DNA of 21,828 nt from Sphacelaria rigidula (taxonomy: Eukaryota; Phaeophyceae; Sphacelariales), in contig CAXNAA020000381.1 of NCBI GenBank assembly GCA_964200075.2, positions 1 through 21,828 on the forward strand. The letters run 5' to 3'. This document shows positions 1 to 9,949 of this stretch, in pieces. The stretch's first letter is position 1, and every line of letters starts with the position of its first letter. Made by a program: the position numbers and the translations under genes. A model generated the notes under the pieces. That model worked only from the letters and a program-made list of their open reading frames with translations. It did not search any database and was not told where the DNA came from.

Positions 1-97
1 ATCCCGAAAGGAGTAGACTGGCGCCCAGAATAAATGGGACGACAACACACACACAACACAAATCTCACGAAAACATCATGATACATGGGGTACCTAC

Positions 98-309
98 CGC
101 AACAGTTGACCAACGGTGTGCAGGTATAAACTCATGACATCGCAACTAAACAGGTGCCACGAGACAATCGATTCTTGTTGATACGAAGGGGAAGCATCGC
201 TTCGTGCGTGGTCCAACAGGCGTCGTCTCATTGCCTCGACGTCGGTCACAGAGAGCTTGCCAATGAAATATTCCTCCCGGTTCCGCTGTTGTCTGGCAGC
301 TCCACTCAT
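98..309 (-). CDS. Weak candidate first exon of a neighbouring gene
   Basis: An ATG at 309, with an in-frame TGA a few codons upstream, opens a 71-codon frame: MSGAARQQRNREEYFIGKL, then TDVEAMRRRLLDHARSD. It ends at a TAG that overlaps a good donor, GCG|GTAGGT at 98, so it could be a coding exon that splices out of the window to the left. The composition looks like a soluble helical protein. I recognise no family, and an ORF this short is expected by chance, so this is a low-confidence call. Confidence 0.2.
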
Positions 310-1450
310 TTCGACGCCGCCTCAGCGACTCATCGGCGCATGCATGGAGATCATGGATGGACACTCTGTTCAGTGTAATACCAGAGGTACACGGAGTCGA
401 CGATGGGGCGGGTACTTGTACACGTATACGGCCCCGTGTAAGGCCTGGAGGGGCATTTCGGAAGTGAGAGAGTTTCAGGCATTAATCGACCGACCATTCC
501 TGGAAACCTTGAGTTCTAGATTTCTGCTGATTGTCGAGGCCAATGGGATGAAATATACACTGGATTCACTCCACGGCTGAGAGCTTTCATCAAAGCCGCT
601 CCTCGCCTGACTCGGCGAAATCTTGTAAGGGTCGGACGGATGAATTGATGATTTGAGTGTATTTGATTCGCACCATATCACTCAATCCTTGGGCTTTGTT
701 GTCAGCGTTGCAACCCAGGTACACGTGAAATGGCGCAAAAAATACTTGGAGACCTTTCTGCCTGGCGGTCGATTTTTTTCCCCTCGAGCAATCAGGCCTG
801 AAAAATGGTGGATTCGATTATTCGAACCGGCGGTGATTCGTCCGAACCGTGAAATAATCCCCGAGAAACACAAGCCGATGGATGGGCGAGGATTTCCTCT
901 CATCTACGTTTTAACTCTCAATCAAATGCTAGACTCTCAGTGTCGCCAAAATTCTGTTGACCGTCTTAGTAAATATAGCGTCGGTTATCGTCGTACAGAA
1001 GAATGAACATAGAAGCAGTCGACGTGACATTGCACAGCAGTCGACGTAATATTTTACATATCCACATTTTCGCTTCGCGTGGAAATTTTCTCGTGAGCGC
1101 GTCAAATTCCTTCCCCACGATAATGTTATTTGAACTGTTTTTTTTCACTACATACTCTCGTACTTGCCCCTCACTCTACAGGGTAAGGGGGGAGGGCGAG
1201 ACGAGTTCAAGCCCCCGTCTTCTTACAAGCAACCACTTTCAAGTGTGGCTGCACGCTGCAACTGTCGAATGCTCTTCTTGACGTCAACACCACGGACGTA
1301 TTCACGCTGTTCGACGACGCTTTCAGTCACACCAGCACTCATGATAATAACTGCAAGATCGTTCAACATACGCATGAACTATGTTACTTCGTGAATCATC
1401 ACCCCCTCTTCCCCCATCCCCTATCTATGTTGGCAGGATCATTCCGGTTC
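310..1450. other. Downstream flank of the nuclease gene, no supported gene
   Basis: I see only short chance-length frames. The longest is a 117-codon plus-strand frame at 653-1006 with no recognisable motif. The 3' untranslated region of the minus-strand nuclease gene should start at 1450 and run into this stretch, but I saw no clear AATAAA-type signal close to the stop codon. Confidence 0.5.
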
Positions 1451-2650
1451 TCAACACAAACCAGCAGCGCCCATTACTTTTCGCACACGTTGCGCCCACG
1501 CGCATGTCCCCCGACACCTGTCCGTCGACGCCGCATGTTTCACTTCACTTGTAGGCAACTGCATTGACGACTCTCCACCGTGAACCTCACACCGCTGTTG
1601 TTTCTCGTGAGTATTTCGATGGCCACGTGAGCCTGTATCGTTGCTCGTTTTCAGTGCGCCATCACAGGGGTCCGCCGGTGGCCATTTCTCCCTTCGCCTG
1701 CGCTCATGGTTTTCAGCCGTTTCCTTGCTCTGGAACGGACCCTGTTCATGTTCGTGCGTCGATGTAGGGGACCGGGCAGCGAGATGTTCTTGGTGTGTTT
1801 GATGGAAGTCTGTCACTTCCACCGTAGCTCTCATCATCATTTTCGCTTCTGAGCCGTTCAATGGGCCGCTTCGTTGATGCTGTCGCCGTCGTCTTTCCAC
1901 CAGACAGCTTTGCCGGTAAAACCGGAGTGCTAAATCTGGTCTTAAGAGCAGTGGGTCGATACATAAACTCGCTTTGCCTTGCTTATTTCCCAGCGTTGTC
2001 AAAGCCGGGGTAGGAGTTAAGTTCAAACCCAAGACGCTGTGACAGGCATTAGCATGCCACACTGCGCTTTGTACGTGACTCCACAGACTGACAAAGCGAC
2101 GGTCCACATCTCCGTCCACCTCCGCCAAGCTTTCGGAGCCGTCTTTTTCCTCGCTTGTATTCCCGAAGCAGACCCAACACTTTGGCTGTTTTGCGGCTTC
2201 TCTAGTCTTTGGTGAGTCATCTTTACGTGCTTCCCCTCTAGCTTTATCCAAGCAAACTGATTTCCCCGCTGCCTCATCACTGCCCCTGACTTGCTTCCGA
2301 CAGCTACCATTGGAATCCTCGCCACCCGTGCTGCCACAGCCGTCTGTTCTGGCAGGTATGGTTCGATGGCCATCTTGCTTGCATGGTCGTTCCTCGAGAG
2401 TTGTTTGCAAACTATAGTCATTCCAACACAAAGATTCGGCGGTATTTCCACCAGGGGCTGTCTTGAGCAAGACTGTATTTCCCTTCCCTGGGTCCTCTCG
2501 AGAAGGGCGGCTAGGTTTGGCCTCATCCGAGAAAAACGCCGGCGACAACGAATGAGCAGGTCGTGTCGCAGCGGCAATGAAGGCTAGAGCGATCTCGTTC
2601 GAGCAGCAGACGAGACGTGTTCCATCATTGAGACTGCAGCGACTCGCGGA
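1451..2650 (-). CDS. Probable last exon of the Asteroid-like nuclease
   Basis: The frame is open from about 2827 to the TGA at 1451-1453, far longer than expected by chance. An acceptor in the needed phase 0 is TGGTGAAGAG|TCC at 2650, behind a CT-rich run; CGCTGCAG|T at 2633 is better in sequence but in phase 2. The product is Ser/Gly/Glu/Lys-rich. A hydrophobic stretch, RRFVSLWSHVQSAVW then LGLNLTPTPAL, resembles the W-Q...A..LN..L..P region near the C terminus of Asteroid proteins. The tail is His/Glu/Arg-rich and ends GAAGLC. The hydrophobic run just upstream (AVVAALLMSTSS, about 2670-2710) could suggest a signal peptide, but no suitable Met precedes it, so I read it as intron. Confidence 0.58.
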   Translation of the reverse strand, partial: SASRCSLNDGTRLVCCSNEIALAFIAAATRPAHSLSPAFFSDEAKPSRPSREDPGKGNTVLLKTAPGGNTAESLCWNDYSLQTTLEERPCKQDGHRTIPARTDGCGSTGGEDSNGSCRKQVRGSDEAAGKSVCLDKARGEARKDDSPKTREAAKQPKCWVCFGNTSEEKDGSESLAEVDGDVDRRFVSLWSHVQSAVWHANACHSVLGLNLTPTPALTTLGNKQGKASLCIDPLLLRPDLALRFYRQSCLVERRRRQHQRSGPLNGSEAKMMMRATVEVTDFHQTHQEHLAARSPTSTHEHEQGPFQSKETAENHERRRREKWPPADPCDGALKTSNDTGSRGHRNTHEKQQRCEVHGGESSMQLPTSEVKHAASTDRCRGTCAWAQRVRKVMGAAGLC

Positions 2651-3507
2651 CTCTTCACCATGAACATGGGGAAACGAAGACGTGGACATCAAGAGCGCAG
2701 CTACCACAGCAACCCCACCAAGACCATGCCTCCCACGCCGTTCTCCTCGACCCTCATCTTTACTTGACCCTGCGCCACTCTCGGTCGCTGTCTTCGCAGA
2801 TCCACCGACGAACAATTGCTCCGCCTACTCCATAGAAGGAACGTACGGGCGGCAAGTGAGCGTGACAAGGGGGGATGGGTTTTGACGTGGCTTATATGTC
2901 ATTAATTAGTGGGTTTTTCGCTGAGTGCGTCGCGAAAGGAACGCCAACAGCAACGTGGGGTTTTATCCATGCTTGGACGCACTTGATGCATTCGAGATAC
3001 TTCTAACATGGCACGTGGGCATGTTTCGATTGATAATATCGGCAAATCGCCACACCGTGTTGCCTTGATTCAAAACAGCGACCAGAGAAAATGCACACCT
3101 CGGCCATTACGAATGCAGTCAGTCGCCGATTATTCCCGTCTTCGAGCCCAAGAACAGACAGGAACAGCTCCCATCGCGCCCTGTCCACGCCCCCGTTGCG
3201 TATGTGCTCGAGCCTTGCTCGTGGAAGCTCGAGCGCAGCTGGTATCTGAAAGAGTTCACGGGAGGGGGAAATAATTATCTCTGTGTTATGAAGAAAAAAC
3301 AAACGATTTCCAGGAAACGGACAATGAGTGTTGCAGAGACCACAAGCAAAATGTATATCAATACCCCGCTGAGAGACGCACGAATGCCCCGCTGAGCGAC
3401 GCACGAGTGCCTCGCTGGTTATCCTTGTATTTTTATTTTACATATATGCTGATATGAGTGGTAGGTGACATCATAAAAGACGCCAGTGACATGGCGCAAG
3501 CACGCAC
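2651..3507 (-). other. Intron between the last two nuclease exons (approximate)
   Basis: No supported gene lies here. It contains a short 23-bp tandem repeat at 3364-3418. Its ends depend on the uncertain acceptor near 2650 and donor near 3508. Confidence 0.45.
3364..3418. repeat. 23-bp tandem repeat, about 2.4 copies
   Basis: Two units, 3364-3386 and 3387-3409, start CCCCGCTGAG and end GACGCACGARTG, differing at two bases. A third partial unit, CCTCGCTGG, follows to 3418. Confidence 0.85.
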
Positions 3508-4323
3508 CCGACAATGGACCTGAACGACCTTCACACTCGATCCCGCGCGTCGGAACTCCTTGACCACCCATCGTCCGCCCTGCTGCAGGTCCTGATCATC
3601 GCATTTCATCGTCCCTGCATTCACGGCATCGCCTGCTCCAACATCGTCCATCGCCCGCTGCCCTCCGCTGCCCTCGATCTTAACCTCGATGCCATCCTCC
3701 CTGCACTCCTCTCGTCGAGAGTTTTCTAGCCCGCGAGCAGAAAGATACTTCCCTGAGTTCAGAGACCCCTTCTTCGAATCACCTAATGGATTGCTCCCTC
3801 CTACACCCAGACATGCATCCGTCCTCCCGGTATCGCAATCACCTAGACTCTCTTTTCGTTGCTGAACATCCAGGTCTTGATGACCGGACGAAATCGGCAC
3901 ATTTGGAATCATTCGACCGTCCGCGAGGTCGGGTAACAGTGCCAGACACAGCTCGTACAAACGTTTCCGCACCTCCGCGAAGCTGCCGAAAGCCGAGCCA
4001 TCCAGTGGGCTCATACACTCTCCACCGGCTCCAAGATGACTAGAGCTGCAGTGAAGAGAAATACCGTAATATTGTGTATCTGTGTCTCCCGTTTGCTCAC
4101 TGTCCCATGGCCCCGTTGCACCTCGGCCTTGTTTAGTCCGAGCATTGTGATGATGACTAAGATGCTGATTACGAGGTGTCCTGGTAAATGAAGCATCTTC
4201 TGAGTGGACGGTCGTCGGCGATGGTGGCAGAGATGAGCAGCAAGCTGTCTCTCTCCGGGACCCCTGCGAGTATTGTTGGTGTCTTGTAGTGGCTTGTGCC
4301 GTGTCTTCTTTCACAGGCGCGTC
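3508..4323 (-). CDS. Probable C-terminal region exon of the Asteroid-like nuclease
   Basis: The frame is open from about 4377 to 3433 and the first Met is not near its start, so this is an internal exon. Candidate acceptors are CTTATTGAG|GAC (4323, in phase 0 as required), GTCAG|G (4336, better tract but wrong phase) and CTCGCAG|GGG (4263, phase 0). Candidate donors are CGG|GTGCGT (3508) and CAG|GTCCAT (3520), both phase 0. Within a Ser/Gly/His-rich product, two segments look conserved: FGSFAEVRKRLYELCLALLP, like the R..LY helix of Asteroid proteins, and RWVVKEFRRAGSSVKVVQVH, like the family's V-EY-R-G strand. These support the link to the exons upstream, but the boundaries are provisional. 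Confidence 0.6.
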
Positions 4324-5395
4324 CTCAATAAGCACCCTGACAGGAGTTGGAAACGCCAAACCGCCGTGAACGACTTAGACAGTAAATACATGCGGAAAGC
4401 AGCACGGTACATTTGCAAAGCATACTCTATAACCCTGTACGTATTACCCTCAGACGCAAATTCGACTGAAGACATGAGGTATGCAGAGTGAGAATCACCA
4501 CCGCCGGCAACGTCCTAGCAGGTGCTGCGTTGATCAACATGGTTCAGAGCCCCAGGGACGGAATAGCCAGAGTTCAACATGTAGGGCCTGTGCAAACTGA
4601 GAAGAAGGATCAAAGGAACTGAGAATGACAGCGAGAGAATCTCCTTGCCAAACGCTCTCGAGAAAAACTTGCCAAGAAAGACACCAAGTCGCCCGAGACA
4701 GCAAGCGGAACGTAGCACGTACTACCGGCGTAGTTGCATGGCCCACAGGCCCAGACAAACTACAGCGATCTTTTCACCTACACCAGAAAACGCCTTCCAA
4801 TACTGCTTGGACAAGTTCCGGCGGAGCTGAGAAACCACCCGGGAACCCCGCTGACGTCGCGGTCTTCGAATCTCCACCACAGCGCTCTGCTAAACGCCTG
4901 TTGGCGGAAATAAAAGGAATCTGCAATAGTTCGCCAGATATACCCACCGCCACGGTCGTCACAATTGGTCAGCAGAGTTGTCCATGTTCGAGAGATTCGA
5001 CTTCTAGGACCGCCTGCGAGGACGCCGTTGCTGAGTGCTCAACAGTACAGCGGAGAACGGAAACATAGGGGGAGAGCTGTCCATCGCCGTCAAAATTACA
5101 TTTATCGGGGAATTCTTAAGGGTGAACACGTATACGACCCTGGGGTGGCAAGCACAAAAACGCACCAACACAGGAGGGAGGTGTATTCATGGTTTTGTTT
5201 ACCGTAGTCATATGGCCATTAACCTCGCATCCCTATGAAGGCGGGTTTTCACCGCACCAGTGGGGGCAACACCAACACAAAGCTCAGATTATTTTTCTCT
5301 GTGTCCGAGAAAGAACAAAGATAATACTTTCACTCCGAAACGGTTGAAACCACCCCGAAAGCGACTACATAGAAAGTGTGAGCAAGCGTTTTCAC
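4324..5395 (-). other. Intron of the nuclease gene
   Basis: Bounded by the donor AAG|GTGAAA and an acceptor near 4323. It contains one copy of a dispersed repeat (5178-5260). A 147-codon plus-strand frame at 4625-5068 is of a length expected by chance and has no recognisable motif. Confidence 0.5.
5178..5260 (+). repeat. Dispersed repeat, copy 1
   Basis: The segment shares a core with 15782-15880 on the same strand: CCGTAGTCATATGGCC, then ACCTCGCATCCCTA a few bases on, then a GC-rich segment ending GGTTTT...CACCAG here and GGTTTTT...GACCAG there. This copy lacks about 15 bases present in the other. The class of element is unknown. Confidence 0.75.
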
Positions 5396-6389
5396 CTTGT
5401 AGTGCCGCTTTGCCGCTCGAAAGTTCTCGAGGAACGCTTGGTAATCGCTCTTGTCCACTCCAAGATTGTCACCCTCCCGGAGTTCTTTCAAACGTACTTC
5501 CCTTTGGTCTCCATCACCAGCTCCGTCCAGTGTAATCGACACGTGCTTGGTGCTGGACTTTCCTCGCTTTCCTTTCTTGCTTTTCCCTTTCCCTCTCCCA
5601 CCACCACCACCACCCTTGTCATTTTGCTTGTGGAATAGGAGCGAGTGATGGTCGCCAACACTACTCTGTTCGCATGGTGAGATAAAACATGCAGCAGAGG
5701 CAGCGTCGTGCTTTTTCGTGGAATGACTATCTTGACATCGAGAGCTAGAGCAATGGCCAAAAATCCGCAAACACAGAAATTCGTCGAGTAAATCTTCGCC
5801 ACCGCCATCGCTGTTTCCCTCCGTTTCTTTGTCTCTTCGTGCTTTTGCCACAGTCTCCTGTATTTTCGGGTCTACACCTTGTGTCCCGTTCCACTGCCCC
5901 GCCAATTTCACCACCCGGCAACCATCCTGGCTTCGCTGCGACTCGAGTTCGCCGCTTTCCGGGTGTAGGTTGAATCCCTCCGTGTTTTTGTAGATGTCGC
6001 TGTTGTGGTCACGATCGTGGGCACGGATGTCGTGATGAGCCCGCTGCCCCAAACGGCTAGCATCTTTCGCTTCACATTTACTGATGAGGTCCTCGGGTTC
6101 TAAACGTGTACTGCTCTCTTGCTTACGGCGTTGGTCATTGTAGAATTGGGAAAGAAACCGGGCGGTAGCCTCCACGAGGTCTCTGGCTGGAGGTGGAGAG
6201 GCAACATTGTTTGAGTTGGAGCCTCTTGTTCCTTTTCGCCGTTTATTGGGCTCGCTGCGCCGGCCGGTGAAGTTGCTGTTCTTGGTGGAGATATTGCGGC
6301 TGCTGCGGCCATTGTGCATGCTGTTGGTGTTGGTTTTGCTATTGCTCTTAGTGTTGGAACCGTGTTCGGCTCTTCCGCCCATGACGATA
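5396..6389 (-). CDS. Large low-complexity exon, probable continuation of the Asteroid-like nuclease
   Basis: The exon is 994 bp and open throughout. It is preceded by an excellent acceptor, a TG/CT-rich tract ending CACCTTACAG|TATCG. It likely ends at CACTACAAG|GTGAAA, because the codons after that lead to a stop without resembling the rest. It starts SIVMGGRAEHGS and runs through Ser/Asn/Thr/Arg-rich sequence. A helical stretch, ARDLVEATARFLSQF, could match the family's post-GND helix. Then come charged low-complexity sequence, a Gly6 run from (CCA)n at about 5599-5617, a Lys/Gly-rich basic segment, and SDYQAFLENFRAAKRHYK at the end. Incoming phase 2 matches the GND exon and outgoing phase is 0. 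A free-standing gene starting at MGGRAEH is the alternative, but the acceptor argues against it. Confidence 0.68.
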
Positions 6390-7323
6390 CTGTAAGGTGC
6401 AAGAGGCAGCATGGAACACAAACACAAACCGAAAGACAGACATTATAATAATCACCTACACGTTCACAGCACATCGGTTACGACAAACGCACGAGGACGT
6501 GATGAAAATGCAAATCGCAGTCAAGACACCGGCGCAAGAGGCAGATGCACGAAACTACGAATTCCTGCGATGAACTCATACATCCGAAAATCCAAAGAAC
6601 ACTACAGCACAGGTGGAAACGTAACCGAATACAAGGGTGGCGAGCAGTCACTCGAAAATCAACATAATTCCTAATCATGGCCACAACCTAATGCAGGATG
6701 CTGCTCTTGTTCACCAACCGATCGGTATTACCGTTGGCATGGTCAATTTGGGGCGGAGTAACCCCACGCAGCGTCCCAACCACGAGTTTCTGAAATCCCT
6801 GTGCTGACTTTTGTGGCATAACCCAGCTTTGCCTACCTACCTACGTTCACTATGAAACCATGCAAAGGCGTCTTGGTATTAGCACTCAACAGTAGGTGAG
6901 ATTCTTGTGGTGCCAGCCTTCGAGTACCTGCGAATGGGTACGATGTAGTTGGAGTTGCCGAACATATTCTGGCTTCTCCCGAAATGACGCGTGTGATGAG
7001 AAAATAATACTACGGAGTATATTTTCAGGGCGCTTCCGTCTGCCACATCCTATATTTAGTCGTCAGCCAAAGTTCTTTCGCTGGTGCAACTCAGGAGGTT
7101 GTTCGACACAAAGCAAAGCAATTCGGGCAAGGTTCCTCTTCGTACTTAACGAGAACCATCACAAACTTGCTCACTCCAGCATTGGGGCCGTTTTGTGCGT
7201 ACATATTTTTAGTACAAGACCGGTAAAAATGTGCCACGACCTTGTCAGGATCTGCAACGAAATTCAAACTTTGCCCAGATTCGCCGTGGAACAAGAAGTC
7301 ACAAGACGTATATTTTCTCTTGA

Positions 7324-7573
7324 GTGATGCTACGGTGGGGGTTGCACTTTTCGAGAAAACATGTTTCTCGGAGTGTTGGACGGATCATTTTCAGAATCGG
7401 CATCATTTTCACTTGGAAAAGACTGAAAATGATGCCGATTCACGAAAAGGCCCCTGTGTGCATCTCCATGTCCTGTCCCCGGAGATTTGGGTTGCACAGT
7501 AAGCCACATATATTTGGGCTCCTACAAAAACGAGACCCAGAAACCAAAAGTGCAACCCCTGTCGTAGCATTGC
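7324..7573. mobile_element. 250-bp non-autonomous TIR element (MITE-like) with internal hairpin
   Basis: The 28-bp terminal inverted repeats are 7324-7351 and 7546-7573 and match at 23 positions, sharing ATGCTACG and GGGGTTGCACTTTT. The flanks TCTCTTGA (7316-7323) and TCTCTTGC (7574-7581) match at 7 of 8 bases and look like a target-site duplication. Inside is a perfect 18-bp hairpin, 7394-7411 with 7424-7441, around a 12-base loop. A second small palindrome, CGAGAAAACATGTTTCTCG, lies at about 7352-7370. No coding capacity is seen. A 7- to 8-bp duplication would suit a hAT-type transposase, but the superfamily is not settled by sequence alone. Confidence 0.85.
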
Positions 7574-7689
7574 TCTCTTGCAACAGAGCGGAAATATACC
7601 ATGAGTACACCACGTCCGACATTGCGAGACTGGCATGACTTTTTGTGGGGAACATTACATGTGCCGATTTCTTGTTAATCAGCATTTTT

Positions 7690-8460
7690 CCTCAGCGGAT
7701 ATCACCCTGCACATCAGCGCGGATGCGAGAAGTTCCACGGGAATCACTGCCGCATCAACGCTGCGTGAACTATAGTTTCCAAGTCCACGATCGACCCAAC
7801 GCCGAGCTATCGTTGAATATGCAGCTGCTCGAAAGCGGAGGTCGTGAAAGCTCTGCTGTACTTCGACAGTCTGCGCATTACCCACCACAAACGTTTGTTG
7901 CGAGTGGTTGTATCCCGAAGGAAATATCGAGCGGGCTACAAGACTTTTTCGTACAGAGTTGTGCTCGAGATGATCAACCGCGAAGGTATCGAGACGACCA
8001 CCCGCACGCGTCAACTCTGGTTCGCGGGGGGCCCTTTCAGGCAACACAAAATACGCCTTCCATGACGCTTATCCTTGGACGGTTAGCCGCACAAGGGCCC
8101 AAGGAGGCTGGCCGCTCCCGCAACACTGGGGGAACAACCTCCAGGTAGCCTGTGTGTACTAGGGACCCTTCCACGCAAAGGAGCAGAATGGAAATGGTTC
8201 ATCTACGGTGTGCAGGTTAACGACGCCTACGACTGGGTCACCGCGGCGACGAACATCGGCAAAAAGACCCCTCAGAGTCGAGAAAGGGGCGTAAGAGTTC
8301 GAGGACACGTGGCGACGGAAAGACAAACGCGAATCGGACCTCCGCCACAAATGAGAGGCGGTTGAGAGCCACCAACTGTTGAGCTGTCACCGCTGACACA
8401 AGAGCAGGAACAACTTGCGAGCAATCCAGAATGGAAATGTCCGAGAGAATGACCCGCTCC
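7690..8460 (+). mobile_element. LINE (non-LTR retrotransposon) 3' fragment, copy A, decayed
   Basis: Read across frames, this shows the C-terminal part of a LINE ORF2: RITHHKRLLRVVVSRRK, SYRVVLEMINREGIETTTR, RQLWFAGGPFRQHKIRLP, then LILGRLAAQGP. The HH+-LLR and IETTVR-R-L-FAG-R-LP pattern is the usual tail after the reverse transcriptase in this LINE type. The frame breaks several times. Nucleotide similarity to copy B at 20340-21720 is clear, for example GTATCGAGACGACCA and TTCGCGGGGG in both. Relative to copy B there is a short deletion just before the HHKR segment. The element lies in the opposite orientation to the host gene. Its left and right ends are approximate. Confidence 0.83.
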
Positions 8461-8578
8461 GTACCCGACTAGGGATGACTGGGGAAAGACGGGCTATCAC
8501 ACGGAAACTGATATACCCTTATATTTCCTATCGAGTGTTGCTTTCGTCCTTCGTCGGTGGTCGTGCGGTGTCCCTCGA

Positions 8579-8580
<2 letters not shown>

Positions 8581-8632
<52 letters not shown>
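8581..8632 (+). repeat. (TG)26 microsatellite
   Basis: An uninterrupted TG dinucleotide run. It makes a Cys-Val frame on the plus strand, which explains a 181-codon open frame here that I do not regard as coding. Confidence 0.98.
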
Positions 8633-8636
<4 letters not shown>

Positions 8637-9070
8637 GTACCTGCTCTATTCTACCGGTTCCCTGGTTCTGATCACGTCTGTAGCCTGCTTCTTCTCTGTT
8701 CTTCTTTCTCTCCCTGTCTCCTTCGCTCTCGATGTATTTCGTTTCTCACGGTGTATGCAAGTTGCAGTTTGGTGCCTCGCTTCCGTAGGGTTCATGGGTG
8801 AGAGCTCATACCCGAACAAGTGTAGCCCAAGTAGATGGGCCACAACCTGTCTTCACGGCTTCTTGTATTATTTCTTTTTCCGATTGGGTATGAATGCGTG
8901 CGTTGTTGCGTATGACCTTTTCCACCTGAAGCGATGTTACAGAGGCCGGCAATTTCTAGCTGCTCTTTTGTGTCTTCGATTTCTACTTCGTTTGTTTTCA
9001 GTCTACTCTTTGCGTCTGTTCCTCCTTTCGTTTTACTTTTCTCGACATTTTTTCAGCGAGTATTTCTCTT

Positions 9071-9160
9071 TTTGTTTTGTCTCGGGTACGTCAGTCATGT
9101 GACCACGGCTGGATCCCTGAAGGATCGGCTAATGTGCGACAATAAATTAATCAATCAATC
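9071..9160 (+). repeat. Short interspersed repeat with ATCA tail, copy 1
   Basis: The segment shares GGGTACG, then TCATG, GACCACGGCTGGA and a GTGCGACAAT-like motif with the minus strand of 14119-14223. It ends in a short ATCA tandem tail (AATCAATCAATC). A simple-repeat 3' tail suggests a SINE or LINE 3' end mobilised by retrotransposition. The 5' end is not defined. Confidence 0.75.
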
Positions 9161-9861
9161 GGTCCTGTCTCCAAACGATGTCAGGTGTCCGTGTGATGTG
9201 ATTTGTGACCGAGTAGTAAGACAGGAAAATAGAGTACAATGGAGTGCAGCAAAGCACGATACTGTGAACACTGTGTGTGAGCGATGTGCGTGATTCTCCA
9301 AACATTGTGGAGATGAAGAGGGGATGAAATGCAAGCGAGCTGCGTGCGTGAGGGGCTGCAACACGAGGCTAGAATCTGTACACGCCCCGCGGTTCGTTCA
9401 AGTGCTAGGTTTGCAGCAAGCAGTACACAATATAAAGCAGGATTGTGCTGCTGGTGAGACACCATATGCGCGTGACAGAGGCCTTCAGGGCTGAAAGTTC
9501 AGCCAGCTGGCAATCTGCTGCCGATCTTGTAGACCAGTTCAATAGTTCCTAACCGATGTGTCAGAATGCTGCACAATGTTGTTTTTGCGAGACACAACAC
9601 AGATTGACCATTTCAACAGTGAGACCACCCGACAACGGCTATTGAATCGCCATGCGGCCAACGTGTCTGCACATTCCCATGTCAATACGTGTGGGTAGGT
9701 GAGCCGCTTGAACTTGTTTCACATATCGGACTGCTATCGATTGAGGACAGTTGGCAAGACATCACGATTCACGAGGCTGTCTACACTGGAATCAAATGCC
9801 AATTTGGCAATTCCGTGTGATTCCATAATGGACTTGAGAAGCCATAATAAGCACGCCTCAC

Positions 9862-9949
9862 CTATGAACGCGGTCGTCTGCTTGAATCCAATCGTTCCCG
9901 ATAAGGCAAGCCAAATCCGGCAAGCGGTCCGCCGGTAGGCCAAGCCTGG
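9862..9949 (-). CDS. GND-motif exon of the Asteroid-like nuclease
   Basis: This 88-bp exon lies between a CT-rich acceptor ending TCTAACAG|CC and the donor CATAG|GTGAGG. It encodes ARLGLPADRLPDLACL, then IGNDWIQADDRVH. LP-LA-L-GND is the conserved helix and metal-binding Asp (GCDY in FEN1, GNDY in Asteroid). Here Trp replaces the usual Tyr after the Asp. The other minus-strand reading frame over 9734-9943 is longer but lacks this motif, so I take it as a shadow. Outgoing phase 2 (AG|) fits the T that opens the exon at 6389 and makes Ser. Confidence 0.85.

Larger units (their letters stand above)
6390..9861 (-). other. Transposon-rich intron of the nuclease gene
   Basis: This 3.5-kb intron lies between the donor CATAG|GTGAGG and the acceptor CTTACAG|T. 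It holds a 250-bp TIR element, a LINE 3' fragment, a (TG)26 tract, a pyrimidine-rich stretch at about 8640-9080, and an ATCA-tailed repeat. The exons either side join in phase without any further exon. A small phase-neutral exon cannot be excluded, for example in the minus-strand open frame at 7091-7294. Confidence 0.65.

Noticed and set aside
2023-2577. 184-codon minus-strand frame
   Set aside because: It overlaps the longer last-exon frame in another phase. The longer frame is far less likely by chance and contains the conserved-looking island.
2660-2827. Signal peptide at the start of the 1451-2827 open frame
   Set aside because: The frame has no ATG ahead of the hydrophobic run; the first ATG falls within it. 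The segment fits better as the end of an intron.
7091-7294. Minus-strand frame with DPDKVVAHFYRSC, considered as an extra exon
   Set aside because: The exons at 9862 and 6389 already join in phase, and no donor here is convincing. It cannot be fully excluded.
8557-9102. 181-codon plus-strand frame with a Cys-Val run
   Set aside because: The frame is kept open by the TG microsatellite and a pyrimidine-rich stretch and has no recognisable domain.
9734-9943. 69-codon minus-strand frame overlapping the GND exon
   Set aside because: It is in a different phase and lacks the LPDLACLIGND motif and a suitable donor.
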